NCBI GenBank assembly: GCA_029941865.1
Contig: JAPYTO010000027.1
Span: 1-42,336, forward strand
Source: Fuerstiella sp.
GTDB lineage: Bacteria > Planctomycetota > Planctomycetia > Planctomycetales > Planctomycetaceae
Length of the DNA: 42,336 nucleotides
Reading direction: 5' to 3'
The notes beneath the pieces were generated by a model that saw nothing but the letters and a program-made list of their open reading frames with translations, was not told the DNA's origin and ran no database searches. Below are positions 17,706 through 26,370 of the stretch, piece after piece. Made by a program: the position numbers and the translations under genes. Each line of letters begins with the position of its first letter. The stretch's first letter is position 1.

Positions 17706-19067
17706 ATGTCCGCCAGACGAAGGGTTGTGGTTGTGAAACGTGCGAAACTGAATCGTCGAGCTGTCCTGAACGGGATTGCCGGCGCGTCGCTGGCGCTGCC
17801 CGTGCTGGAGGCGATGGGGCAGGACGTCGCTGAGCAGACGCCACGACGATTCTGCGCGCTGTACACCGCTAACGGTATGTCGCTGCCAAAACAGGAAAAC
17901 GGCATTGACGAATGGAGTTGGTTTCCGACGACCGACGGAAAAGATTTCGAGTTCGGCAAGTCGACCGAGCCGCTGAGCCGCTTCCGTGAACAACTCAGTT
18001 TTCTGGGTGGACTGTACCACCAGAACGGTACGAAAGCGGATCCGCACGTGTGCTCAGACATGTGGCTGACTGGAGCTCCGCTGCATAAGCCAATGCGAGG
18101 AACGTACAACTCGGTAGGACTTGATCAACTGATCGCTCTGCATACGAAGCAGCACTGTCGCCGGCCGTCGCTGGTGCTGTCGATCGACGCAGGTGTTGGT
18201 TTTCTGTCGCGGACGGGGACGATTTCGTACAACATTGAAGGCAAACCGATCCCGGCTGAAAGTTACCCTCGTCGCGTCTTTGATCGATTGTTTAGAGGCG
18301 ACCGGGCGTCGCTGCAATCGAAGCGTGATCAACTGAACAGACGCATCAAACTTGTCGATGCCGTTTTGGAAAATGCCCGTTCGTTCAACAGGCAACTGGG
18401 TCGGTCCGACCGCAGGAAGATGGACGAGTACCTGACCTCGTTGAACGAAATTGAGTCACGACTGACAGCGTCAGAAAAATGGATCGACGTGCCGCTGAAG
18501 ACTCAGGACCACAGCCATCTTGACCTCGACGTAACGCCGGAAGGCGAACCAGCCGAGTACTACCGCAACATGTTCGACCTGATTGCCCTGGCTTTCGACG
18601 CGGATATCACACGGTCCGTTGCGTTTATGCTGAATCGGGAAGACGGCATGGGGATCAGCGATACGTTTCCGCTGAAGCTCGGTTTGACTAGGACGCATCA
18701 CAATCTTTCTCACGCCGGCGACAAGGACGGGCAACTGGAGTTTGCGAAATACGACCGGTTCCTGAGTGAGCAACTGGCTTACTTCTTTGGCCGCCTGCAG
18801 GAATACAAAGACACCAGCGGCACAGTTCTGGACAACAGTATTGTGCTGTTCGGCAGTGGCGCGAGTACGACGCACTACCCTAAAAACCTGCCGACGTTGA
18901 TCGCCGGCGGTGGCAACATGGGACTGCAACACGGCACATTTTGGCGCAAAGGCGACACGCCGATGTCGAACGTCTATCTCAGTATTCTGCGGTCCATGAA
19001 AATTGAGACAGACTCGTTCGCCGACAGTACGGGCGTGCTTAACGAATCGATTTTTTCTGCCGTGTAA
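17706..19067 (+). CDS. DUF1552 domain-containing protein, exported
   Basis: The 453-aa product has an N-terminal twin-arginine-like signal ([25 protein letters not shown], within residues 13-40), followed by the DUF1552 domain: [45 protein letters not shown], a long helical segment and a late [20 protein letters not shown] block near 412-430. The fold is related to DUF1501/sulfatase-like alkaline phosphatase proteins, but no catalytic activity is assigned. The ATG at 17706 has AAGAAG upstream and directly precedes the Arg-rich export signal; the frame is open from 17628 through the palindrome, which is unlikely to be coding. Pairing with the DUF1592 gene is a standard planctomycete arrangement and suggests both act outside the cytoplasm on one process. 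Confidence 0.92.
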   Translation: MSARRRVVVVKRAKLNRRAVLNGIAGASLALPVLEAMGQDVAEQTPRRFCALYTANGMSLPKQENGIDEWSWFPTTDGKDFEFGKSTEPLSRFREQLSFLGGLYHQNGTKADPHVCSDMWLTGAPLHKPMRGTYNSVGLDQLIALHTKQHCRRPSLVLSIDAGVGFLSRTGTISYNIEGKPIPAESYPRRVFDRLFRGDRASLQSKRDQLNRRIKLVDAVLENARSFNRQLGRSDRRKMDEYLTSLNEIESRLTASEKWIDVPLKTQDHSHLDLDVTPEGEPAEYYRNMFDLIALAFDADITRSVAFMLNREDGMGISDTFPLKLGLTRTHHNLSHAGDKDGQLEFAKYDRFLSEQLAYFFGRLQEYKDTSGTVLDNSIVLFGSGASTTHYPKNLPTLIAGGGNMGLQHGTFWRKGDTPMSNVYLSILRSMKIETDSFADSTGVLNESIFSAV

Positions 19068-19088
19068 ATCCTCGCTCCGGAGTCATTG

Positions 19089-19970
19089 ATGCCATTACCC
19101 ATTCATCGTCGCACGTTTGCTGGTCAGGCGTTCACAACAGCGGCAGGCCTTGTTGCTGCCGGAACCCTGTCATCTAAGGTTGCAGCGAACGTGCGGCAGG
19201 GCCAGTTTACTGACCGCATTCGCAAAGCCGTGAAGTATCACATGGTGACGGAAAAGCTGTCGGCCCTGGACAAACTGAAGATGCTTAAGGATCTGGGTTT
19301 CGATGGTGTGGAACCTCGGACCATGTTGAATCCGGAAGACGCCGCCAAAGTCAAGGAACTGGCGAACGCCAGCGAGGCCGCGGATCTGCCCATCCACGGT
19401 GTTATAAATTCCAGCAAGCCGGACATCGTCAGCGCCATTGACCAGGCCAGAATATTTGGTGCGAACAGCGTATTGCATGTCGTCCGATATGACCGCAAGA
19501 TCGGCTACATGCAGAACTACCGCGAGACTCAGGACATCATTCGCAGGGCCATCGACCACGCCGAAAAGCATGAGATTCAGATTCTGATCGAAAACGTGTG
19601 GGCGTCCTACCTGATCGAGCCATTATCAATGGTGCGGTTTGTTGATGAGTTGGACAGTCCATGGGTGCAGGTCTATTTTGATGTTGGTAACGTGGTTCGA
19701 TGGGGCTGGCCGCAACACTGGATCGAAGTGCTGGGCAAACGCATCGGCAAACTGGACATCAAAGAGTACGATTTGAACGTCGCCATGAACGAAGGCATGC
19801 GGAAGGGCTTCGGCATGCCGCTGGGCGAGGGAAGTGTCGAATGGGACAAGGTTCGTGCGGAGTTGTTGAAGATAGACTATCTAGGTTGGGCCACAGCAGA
19901 AGTGCCAGGCGGCGACCGAAATCGTCTGGCCGACATCGCCGCTCAAATGGACCGGGTTCTGGATCTATAG
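19089..19970 (+). CDS. Sugar phosphate isomerase/epimerase-like TIM-barrel protein, Tat-exported
   Basis: A 293-aa protein of the xylose isomerase-like TIM-barrel superfamily. Residues 1-30 contain HRRTFAGQAFTTAAGLVAAG, a likely Tat signal. The barrel shows LKDLGFDGVEPRTML, ILIENVWASYL (Glu metal ligand), QVYFDVGNVVRWGWPQHWIE (Asp) and KLDIKEYDL, with a closing TAEVPGG (Glu). These acidic residues bind the divalent ion in related isomerases. Substrate is unknown; exported members are common in planctomycetes and are thought to act on sugars in the periplasm. The start is the ATG at 19089, preceded by GGAG; a TTG lies one codon upstream. The gene follows DUF1552 by 21 bases, so these three genes probably form one operon. 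Confidence 0.88.
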   Translation: MPLPIHRRTFAGQAFTTAAGLVAAGTLSSKVAANVRQGQFTDRIRKAVKYHMVTEKLSALDKLKMLKDLGFDGVEPRTMLNPEDAAKVKELANASEAADLPIHGVINSSKPDIVSAIDQARIFGANSVLHVVRYDRKIGYMQNYRETQDIIRRAIDHAEKHEIQILIENVWASYLIEPLSMVRFVDELDSPWVQVYFDVGNVVRWGWPQHWIEVLGKRIGKLDIKEYDLNVAMNEGMRKGFGMPLGEGSVEWDKVRAELLKIDYLGWATAEVPGGDRNRLADIAAQMDRVLDL

Positions 19971-19994
19971 AGCCTCGTTAAGTCTTGAGTTTTG

Positions 19995-20062
19995 GCTAGC
20001 CGAAGTCGCCAGACTTTGGAGGACATTGAGAAAAACGTCCAAACTCTGGCGAGTTCGGCTAC
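19995..20062. repeat. Intergenic palindrome, second repeat family
   Basis: Arms GCTAGCCGAAGTCGCCAGAC (starting 19995) and, on the other strand, GTAGCCGAACTCGCCAGAGT (starting 20062) pair with few mismatches around an 18-base loop. It lies just after the isomerase-like gene and before dgkA. The unit resembles a palindrome I recall from other planctomycete genomes; whether it is a mobile MITE-like unit or a terminator is unproven. Confidence 0.6.
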
Positions 20063-20129
20063 GGAATAACCCCAATTCTTAGACTGGACCACGCTCTCGA
20101 GCTTGTCCGCCACTTGCAGTCCTTCTGTC

Positions 20130-20516
20130 ATGCGAACTGAAAACACCAGTTTCATCGATCGCCGCTTCGCTGCGTTTCGATTTGCATTCGCTGGCATCGC
20201 GACGCTGTTTCGGACTCAGGCTCATTCGTGGATTCATCTTGTCGCAACCGTGGCCGTCGTTGTTGTTGCATTGATCTGTGCTGTCGATCGCCTTGAGTGG
20301 TGTCTGTTAATCTTTTCGATAAGTCTTGTGTGGCTTGCCGAGGCAATCAATACCGCCGTTGAATTTACGGTTGATCTGGCAAGTCCGGAATTTCACGAAA
20401 CGGCCGGTAAAGCAAAGGACGTCGCGGCTGGTGCCGTCCTGATTGCTGCGGCGACAGCAGCAATCATCGGCCTGATAGTTCTTGGACCGCACCTCTGGCG
20501 CCTGGTATTTCCGTAG
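20130..20516 (+). CDS. dgkA: Diacylglycerol kinase / undecaprenol kinase, DgkA family
   Basis: The 128-aa integral membrane protein has the DgkA signature EAINTAVEFTVDL followed by HETAGKAKDVAAGAVLIAA, with the catalytic Glu, the Asp of the metal site and the conserved AKD motif. Three membrane segments are visible: around 34-52 (HLVATVAVVVVALICAV), 58-75 (WCLLIFSISLVWLAEAI) and 102-122 (AVLIAAATAAIIGLIVL). The enzyme phosphorylates membrane lipids with ATP: diacylglycerol in proteobacteria, undecaprenol in Gram-positives. I prefer the ATG at 20130; the frame is open from 20103. An amphipathic N-terminal helix precedes the first span as in the family. It stands alone on the plus strand after a palindrome. 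Confidence 0.93.
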   Translation: MRTENTSFIDRRFAAFRFAFAGIATLFRTQAHSWIHLVATVAVVVVALICAVDRLEWCLLIFSISLVWLAEAINTAVEFTVDLASPEFHETAGKAKDVAAGAVLIAAATAAIIGLIVLGPHLWRLVFP

Positions 20517-20558
20517 GCGACAATGAGTTGCGTCAGGTCGACGCGGAGCTCAGCATCG

Positions 20559-21944
20559 CTACTTCTGCAGAAGTGGTCCGTCCAGGACCTTGGCGTCGCG
20601 GAAGCCTTCTTTCCATGGAGTCTCGATCGTCGCCTGCCCGAAGTAGTCGGTCTCCGTCAGAAATAGGGCCGGATCTTCTGCCAGACGCCCATCGGAATCG
20701 ACGTATGTTTTGACAAGGTACTTCCCATCAGGCAGGACGGCTCCCTCGCGATCCCACGTTTCGTGCTTGTCTGAGTCAGCAGGAACCAGCAGGAACAGCA
20801 TGCCGTTGACCATTCTCCTGGGAGTCACCGTTCCCTGGGTGAAGGCGACTGGTTCGGCACTCCATGAATCTTCGGCATCGTTCCACGCGTGGACAAACAG
20901 CTGCACGCTTGTCAGCACGTCCCAGCTGTCAGGTGCGTTCTTCACCCTGAGCGCCTGCTTTGACGGATACCAATTGTCAAGCGGCAGTTCGTCGGCGGAC
21001 TCATACTGATCACCGACGACGCGTGAGTAATCCTGGATCCATGCGATAAATGATTTGTACGACTGATCATTGACGTGCATCTTCAGTCCGCCCATGTGCG
21101 AGACAGGCTCACCACTCGAGGGCTTTTCGAACTTGCCATCCTCGCCCTTTTTCGGCAGCTTAGACGTGGGCTTCAGGACAAGCAGACTTTTCGCCGGGTC
21201 GTCCACATTAATCAGCGGGAACCGATCGGGACGCGGCCTGCGGCTGCTGATCATCAGATGCCGCAGAGTTGCCTCGGGGCTTTCGCGAAAGATGTTGACC
21301 TTCTGACCGAATTTCTTCACCAACTCTTTGTGTCTGGCGATCGGCTTTTCATGCTTCGGGTTGGATGCGTCCAGTTCGTGTGGCGTGTGGCACGGAAAAC
21401 ATCGCATGCGTTGCGACCAGACGTTGCGAGCAAAAGAGTCGACCACCCGACTCTTGCGGGTATACTCGATCACGGGATCGGGCTTCTTAGGCTTCGCCGT
21501 TGGCACTCCCTCCAGTGGCGGCAAATCGCGAATCTTTGGATCGGCGCAACAGGCTTTGATCCACGCGGCAAAAGCATCGTACTCGGCTTTGCGCGTTCTG
21601 GCGTGTATCAGCCGAGCACCTTTGTCCAGATCCTTCTCGCCCATTCCGATCAGGTTCAGGATTTTGGAGTTGTCCGGGTTTTTAACATCGATCAGGCCCT
21701 CGTCCCGCAAAGACACAAACGTCTGTTCGTGTGACGGCAGAATGTACTCCTTAAGATCCACCGACGCCAGATGGCATTGCACGCAGCTTGATGGCTTCGG
21801 CGACTTGAAGATCGGCATGATTCGTTGTTCGAACAGCTCAATCGGACTCGCTCCGCCGGCGGCTTCGTCGGAAGCGAAGCCAGTTGCCGACGCAAGGCAA
21901 AACACCGTTGCAACGGAAGCAACCGAATAGATGAATCGGAACAT
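20559..21944 (-). CDS. Exported protein with two heme-binding CxxCH motifs
   Basis: This 461-aa protein has a signal peptide (MFRFIYSVASVATVFCLASA) and two c-type heme motifs: SCVQCH near residue 55 and MRCFPCH near 182. Around them are segments typical of planctomycete cytochrome domains: IMPIFKSPKPSSC, LNLIGMGEKDL, FAAWIKACC. The C-terminal half (from about 295) contains a beta-rich region (VQLFVHAWNDAEDSW, GMLFLLVP, GKYLVKTYVD) not recognised as a named domain. A role in periplasmic electron transfer is inferred. The ATG at 21942-21944 follows AAGGTG and starts the signal peptide; the frame continues 12 codons upstream. It is convergent with dgkA and separated by 42 bases. Confidence 0.8.
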   Translation of the reverse strand: MFRFIYSVASVATVFCLASATGFASDEAAGGASPIELFEQRIMPIFKSPKPSSCVQCHLASVDLKEYILPSHEQTFVSLRDEGLIDVKNPDNSKILNLIGMGEKDLDKGARLIHARTRKAEYDAFAAWIKACCADPKIRDLPPLEGVPTAKPKKPDPVIEYTRKSRVVDSFARNVWSQRMRCFPCHTPHELDASNPKHEKPIARHKELVKKFGQKVNIFRESPEATLRHLMISSRRPRPDRFPLINVDDPAKSLLVLKPTSKLPKKGEDGKFEKPSSGEPVSHMGGLKMHVNDQSYKSFIAWIQDYSRVVGDQYESADELPLDNWYPSKQALRVKNAPDSWDVLTSVQLFVHAWNDAEDSWSAEPVAFTQGTVTPRRMVNGMLFLLVPADSDKHETWDREGAVLPDGKYLVKTYVDSDGRLAEDPALFLTETDYFGQATIETPWKEGFRDAKVLDGPLLQK

Positions 21945-22489
21945 CACAATCACCTTTTCCTGAGGACGTGAATCGTTCAATGTTTTGTCACGACGTTACC
22001 GCAATGAGTCAATTATACGACCGTCGATCAGAAGACGACAATCGCGTCACTTCAGCCACGCCGCAATTTGACGAATTACGGGCCGTCAGCGCGGCCTTCC
22101 GGCAATCGCACTGTGCGTCCGTGGAAAGCCCCCTGAACAGGAAAGCATCCGAATGCGGCGAAGCTTCTGAGAAGCCTGCCACTGAATCTCGTATCCACGG
22201 CAAACCGGCCGCTCGCTGATCTCGCTGGTCAGGAAACCGGCGGCTAGCTTCGCTCCACAGCTCAACGCCGGTAATCACCCAGCGCCCGTCCCGCCCCGGG
22301 ACACACCGAAATAACGCAGTATGATACGTTTTTGAGGCTTCCCAGACTCGGTGACTGTACAGTTGATCACTATGTAGCCCTGCCACCTGAGCAACCCCCG
22401 CCAGTCACCTCACTTTCTCGCCGCCGCAGACTGTTCTCTCCGCGACGATGCCTTTTTGTGAACCACGCTGTTGGCGAGTTTGAAGTCTC
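21945..22489. other. Intergenic region between divergent genes, with a repeat fragment
   Basis: No intact gene is supported. It contains a 14-base exact match (22235-22248) to the right arm of the palindrome at 17561-17638, apparently a degenerate or truncated copy. The upstream region of the 22490 reading frame lies here. Confidence 0.5.
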
Positions 22490-22915
22490 ATGGCAAACAA
22501 TCGCAAGAAACATCTTGTCGACGGATCCCTTCAAGGGGCGATTCTGCTGCCCCTTGTGATGCACTGGGCACTGTTTGTGGTCGTCGCCGGGGCATTGCTG
22601 TATTTCATCGAACTAAACGGCGGTGCGCCCCGTGATGCGGGCAGAAATCTGATGTCTCTACCCGATGGGTGTGGACTGATATTTCTATCTGCCGTTTTTC
22701 GGCGAGCTGCACGCCGTCATCTATTCCACGACAGCGGATGTCTATCTGGATGAAAAGAATGAGCCCATTAGCTTTGATTCTTACGGTAAGATGGTCGCTC
22801 AGAAAATCAGAGTCTGGGATACCGGTCTGCATGTTGACGAGTCCATAGCGGTCGGGGGACTCTGCTCAGGCGGGGAGCAACTGGGTACGTCGAGTGGAGC
22901 CACCGTTGTTCAGTA
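22490..22915 (+). pseudogene. Apparently decayed membrane-protein gene
   Basis: An 87-codon frame starts at 22490 and runs through KKHLVDGSLQGAILLPLVMHW and a hydrophobic segment ALFVVVAGALLYFIEL, like the N-terminus of a planctomycete family of small two-span membrane proteins (about 170-190 aa) that I recall only loosely. It loses sense around 22670 and stops at 22751-22753. From 22680 to 22915 a different frame is open without an initiation codon and reads coding-like (FFGELHAVIYSTTADVYLDE, then FDSYGKMVAQKIRVWDTG). A frameshift, deletion or junction of two remnants would explain both. No gene function is claimed. Confidence 0.45.
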
Positions 22916-23306
22916 GCCCGAACATGCGGGGACGAGGGGGTCAACTGGACACGGCTGACCTGCGTGTGCTCCGGCGGGAAATCGGAGCTCCGAAGACTCT
23001 CGCCTGTGTCACCGGGATACTGTGCTGGCAACAGTCGTGAAGCCACTTCTTCGGTCGCAATCCATTCCCAGTGGTGATCCGGTGCCCGTTCTTTACGTGG
23101 CCAATCCAATTGTTGGATTGGGCGAACTGGCGCCCGGGGGAGAGGCGTGAGATTCCGTTTTTGATTGTGAATAAGGTGAGGTAGGGCCGGTTCCTGCCGG
23201 CCGAGTGTTTGACTGTCGTTCGATGGGACGGTGGAACCGGCCCATGTCTCTTGAGGTGACTGCTGTCGAAAGGATGCAGTCGATGGCCAACGTTCGTCAG
23301 TGCAAG
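22916..23306. other. Intergenic region with overlapping inverted repeats
   Basis: No gene is supported. GGGCCGGTTCC at 23183-23193 can pair with GGAACCGGCCC at 23233-23243 (11 bp perfect), or its GGCCGG can pair locally with CCGGCC at 23196-23201. The structure lies past the 3' end of the DUF1553 gene and might act in termination, though no T tract follows. Confidence 0.5.
23183..23243. repeat. Inverted repeat with two mutually exclusive pairings
   Basis: The 11-bp arms at 23183-23193 and 23233-23243 are perfect. The left arm also forms a local 6-bp GGCCGG/CCGGCC hairpin with a 6-base loop. Both are GC-rich and lie 64-124 bases downstream of the stop of the minus-strand DUF1549/DUF1553 gene. 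Confidence 0.45.
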
Positions 23307-26165
23307 CTAATACACGTACATGAACTCATTGCTGTTCAACAGCAGCAGACAGACATCTGCGAGCGCACGTGTCTGTGCTGAAACCGTCCACGGCTTTGCA
23401 TCCGGAATGTAGTCGTTGTAGACGTTCAGTAGTTCGATGAATTCAAATGGTTTGCCCGTGAATTCTTCCACCAGCGAACGCGTGACCTGCGTCGGATACT
23501 CCGCGGCGGTCGGTTTGTTTTGACTGTGATACGCCAGCATTTCAGTGAGGTAGGTGGAAAGATTCTGTTCTTCCTGTGCTGTTGCCCCTCGGCCGTACGC
23601 CAATTGAATCGCGCGGTGAATTTGCCGGGATGCGTCGTCAGGGCGTTCCCTTTGAACTCGCAACGCGAAGGCGATGGAGCGATCCGTGATGGCATCGCTG
23701 TTCATCAACGTAAACGCCTGGGGCGTTACGGTGGCTGTATCTCGTAAGTCGCAGCTTTCATTCGGATTCGGGAGATTCAGAATTTCCAGCATCGGATCCG
23801 CCTGACCTCGCACCCGGTACGCATAAATCGTGCGGCGATTTCGTTCGGCGGGAGTTCGCGATGGCTGATGAGCCGGGGCGATGGAAAACTGAATCATCCG
23901 CGGTTGCAGAGCGACCTCCATGTTGATTTCCGGCATGACAGGGACACCACCCATTTCTCGATTCAGTTCGTCGCTGATCAGCAACGTGCTGTCGCGATAC
24001 TCTTCTGCGCTTAGACGCCGTTCCGGAAATCGGGCCAGCAGGTCGTTGTTGGGGTCAGCCGCTTCCACGTGCTGAAGATTCGGGTGTCGACCCGAGCGGC
24101 GATAAGCGGCTGACGTCATGATCATGCGATGCAGCCGTTTGGTCTTCCAGCCGTGCTGGACAAAATCAGCCGTCAGCCAGTCCAGTAGTTTCGGATGTGT
24201 TGGTTTGCTGCCCTTCGCGCCAAAATTGTTCGGCGTTTTGACGATGCCGCTGCCGAAGTGATACTGCCAGACGCGATTGACGAACGATCGAGCGGTCAGG
24301 GAGTTGTCGTCGCTGGCAATCCACTGCGCCAGCTGAAGACGTCGGCCGCTGATGCCGTCGGTGATTCCGTAGGGATCGTGTGACGTCGCGTCACTGGCTG
24401 GAATTTCGTCTCCTGGTGACTGTACGTTTGACGTTTTGACTGTGCCCGAAGCCGGTATGCCGACTCCGCTCAACACGCCGGGGCCGACCGCATCCAGTTT
24501 CGCTTCCAGTGATCCACCAGCCAGTATGAAGGTTGCGGGCTTCCAACCTTTCTTCACGTTGTCGTTCGGTCGGAGTTTACGAGCATTGGTGTTCTTATCC
24601 GAGCCGTTGTACACGCCCTGGGCCAGCGGTTCGTAGCGTTCCATTCGGCGTTCCCAGATCCAGACGTCCTGTTCGCGCACTTTCTTGATGCCGGTTTCTT
24701 CCGGTGTCAGCCCCACGTGCCGCGACGGCTTCCTATCTTCCGGATCTTTCTTTCGTTGATTCGCATTTCTGTAGGGCAGGGCGTGCTCTTCGTACCACTC
24801 CCGTGCGGCGGCTTCCATTTTGTCGTCGACCTTCTTCAGGTCCGCCTTCGCGAATGCCAGCAGTTCTGCAACCAGCTTCTTCTTCTCCGAGAAGCCCCTG
24901 CGATTTTCCTGCGGCAGAAAATCGGCAGACACTTCGGCGGGTTGCGTGGCAGCGAACGCAGCGTACATGCGGTAGTAGTCGCGCGTCGGTATCGGATCGA
25001 ACTTGTGGTCGTGGCATTTGCAGCACCGCATTGGCATCGACAGGAACGACTGCCCCGTGTTGTGCACGAGATCATTGAGGTAAATCTGCCGAGCCTCTGG
25101 CTGGGGAATCATGGCCGTTCCCCACGGTCCCATTCTCAGAAAGCCGGTGGCAATGATGGCTTCCGGGGTGTCCGAATGAAGTTCGTCGCCCGCGATCTGT
25201 TCCACAACAAATTCGTTAAACGGTTTGTCGCTGTTGAAGGACCGAATGACGTAATCACGGTATCGCCATGCATTACTGCGCTCGTAGTCGTTACTGAAGC
25301 CGCCCGTGTCCGCATAACGCACAACGTCCAGCCAGTGCTGCCCCCAGCGTTCGCCATAGTGATCGCTGCCAAGCAATCGATCGATCAGCGTGCCGTAGGC
25401 TCTTTCCGGATCGCTCTTAAACGCTTTCCTGAAGTCCAGGATTTCGCGTGGAGTCGGCGGCAGTCCTGTCAGGTCGTACGTCGCTCGACGAATCAGCGTG
25501 TGAGCATCCGCGGATGTGGTTGCTGAGATTTTCGCCTGCTGCAACTTTGCGTCCACGAAGAAATCGACGGGATGGGAGTCGTCCTGTGGACGGCCCAGCT
25601 CCGTTTTGCGGCGCACTGGCCGAAACGCCCAGATGTCTTCCGGTCGATAACGTCGATAGGTCCATTCGTCGGCCAGGCCGCCGCTGGTATCAACGATGAT
25701 GCCATCTTTGTTCTCGCGAACCGCCCATTCCGCCCGCAGGATTTGGTCCTGCTGTTTCGCACTTGGCCACGGCGCACCGGATTCAATCCACTGGCGAATA
25801 TATTCCGTCTGTTTCTCTGTCAGGCGGTCGTTTTCTTTCGGCGGCATTTCGTAACCGTCCCACATCACGGCCTGATACAGAACACTCTCCGCAGGTTTGC
25901 CCGGGACGATCGATGCTTCGCCGGATTCACCGCCCTTGAGCAAGGCTTCCCGGGAATCCACAGCAAACTCGCCTTTCAGATCCGTGGCGCCGCTGGCATG
26001 ACAACCGTTGCATTTTTCTTTCAGCAGTGGCAGGACTTTGAGAGTGAACAACCGATTGCTGTCGTGGTCCGCGGCAACGCATACTGTACACACCAACAGC
26101 CACGCGGCCGTGATCAGCACCGCGCAGTTGCCAATTCGAACATGACCTTCTGCCTTACACTTCAT
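23307..26165 (-). CDS. DUF1549/DUF1553 (PSCyt2/PSD1) planctomycete cytochrome C protein
   Basis: A 952-aa exported protein. A signal peptide covers about residues 1-33 (CAVLITAAWLLVCTVCVAA). The PSCyt1 heme domain has KCNGCHASG near 48-55 and EMPPKENDRLTEKQ. DUF1549 begins near 198 (VDFFVDAKL, LIRRATYDLTGLPPTP, YGERWGQHWLDVVRYADTGG) and ends at CCKCHDHKFDPIPTRDYY near 378-396, a second CxxCH. DUF1553 runs from about 598 (RRLQLAQWIAS, ARSFVNRVWQYHFGSGIV, HRMIMTSAAYRR, RRLSAEEYRDS). The architecture is highly characteristic of Planctomycetota; activity is not established. The ATG at 26163-26165 has AGGA upstream and leads straight into the signal peptide; the frame is open for 26 more codons that lack signal character. 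No DUF1501 partner is adjacent, which is unusual. Confidence 0.93.
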   Translation of the reverse strand: MKCKAEGHVRIGNCAVLITAAWLLVCTVCVAADHDSNRLFTLKVLPLLKEKCNGCHASGATDLKGEFAVDSREALLKGGESGEASIVPGKPAESVLYQAVMWDGYEMPPKENDRLTEKQTEYIRQWIESGAPWPSAKQQDQILRAEWAVRENKDGIIVDTSGGLADEWTYRRYRPEDIWAFRPVRRKTELGRPQDDSHPVDFFVDAKLQQAKISATTSADAHTLIRRATYDLTGLPPTPREILDFRKAFKSDPERAYGTLIDRLLGSDHYGERWGQHWLDVVRYADTGGFSNDYERSNAWRYRDYVIRSFNSDKPFNEFVVEQIAGDELHSDTPEAIIATGFLRMGPWGTAMIPQPEARQIYLNDLVHNTGQSFLSMPMRCCKCHDHKFDPIPTRDYYRMYAAFAATQPAEVSADFLPQENRRGFSEKKKLVAELLAFAKADLKKVDDKMEAAAREWYEEHALPYRNANQRKKDPEDRKPSRHVGLTPEETGIKKVREQDVWIWERRMERYEPLAQGVYNGSDKNTNARKLRPNDNVKKGWKPATFILAGGSLEAKLDAVGPGVLSGVGIPASGTVKTSNVQSPGDEIPASDATSHDPYGITDGISGRRLQLAQWIASDDNSLTARSFVNRVWQYHFGSGIVKTPNNFGAKGSKPTHPKLLDWLTADFVQHGWKTKRLHRMIMTSAAYRRSGRHPNLQHVEAADPNNDLLARFPERRLSAEEYRDSTLLISDELNREMGGVPVMPEINMEVALQPRMIQFSIAPAHQPSRTPAERNRRTIYAYRVRGQADPMLEILNLPNPNESCDLRDTATVTPQAFTLMNSDAITDRSIAFALRVQRERPDDASRQIHRAIQLAYGRGATAQEEQNLSTYLTEMLAYHSQNKPTAAEYPTQVTRSLVEEFTGKPFEFIELLNVYNDYIPDAKPWTVSAQTRALADVCLLLLNSNEFMYVY

Positions 26166-26370
26166 CGAATATTTTCCTGAGACGACGGCATCCCGCAGCT
26201 GGCGGTTGACCTGCTCCCGGATGGTTCTGGAAGTCATCGGCATCTCGCGGGCTGTGGCGACTGTGACCTGGTTTTACAGATTGTGAACAATTTACTGTTA
26301 TGTGCAGCGGGATCTCAAACCGAAAGTGCTGTTTTCTCGTGTTGGGCGTCATCGTTCCTATCGCCTGGTT

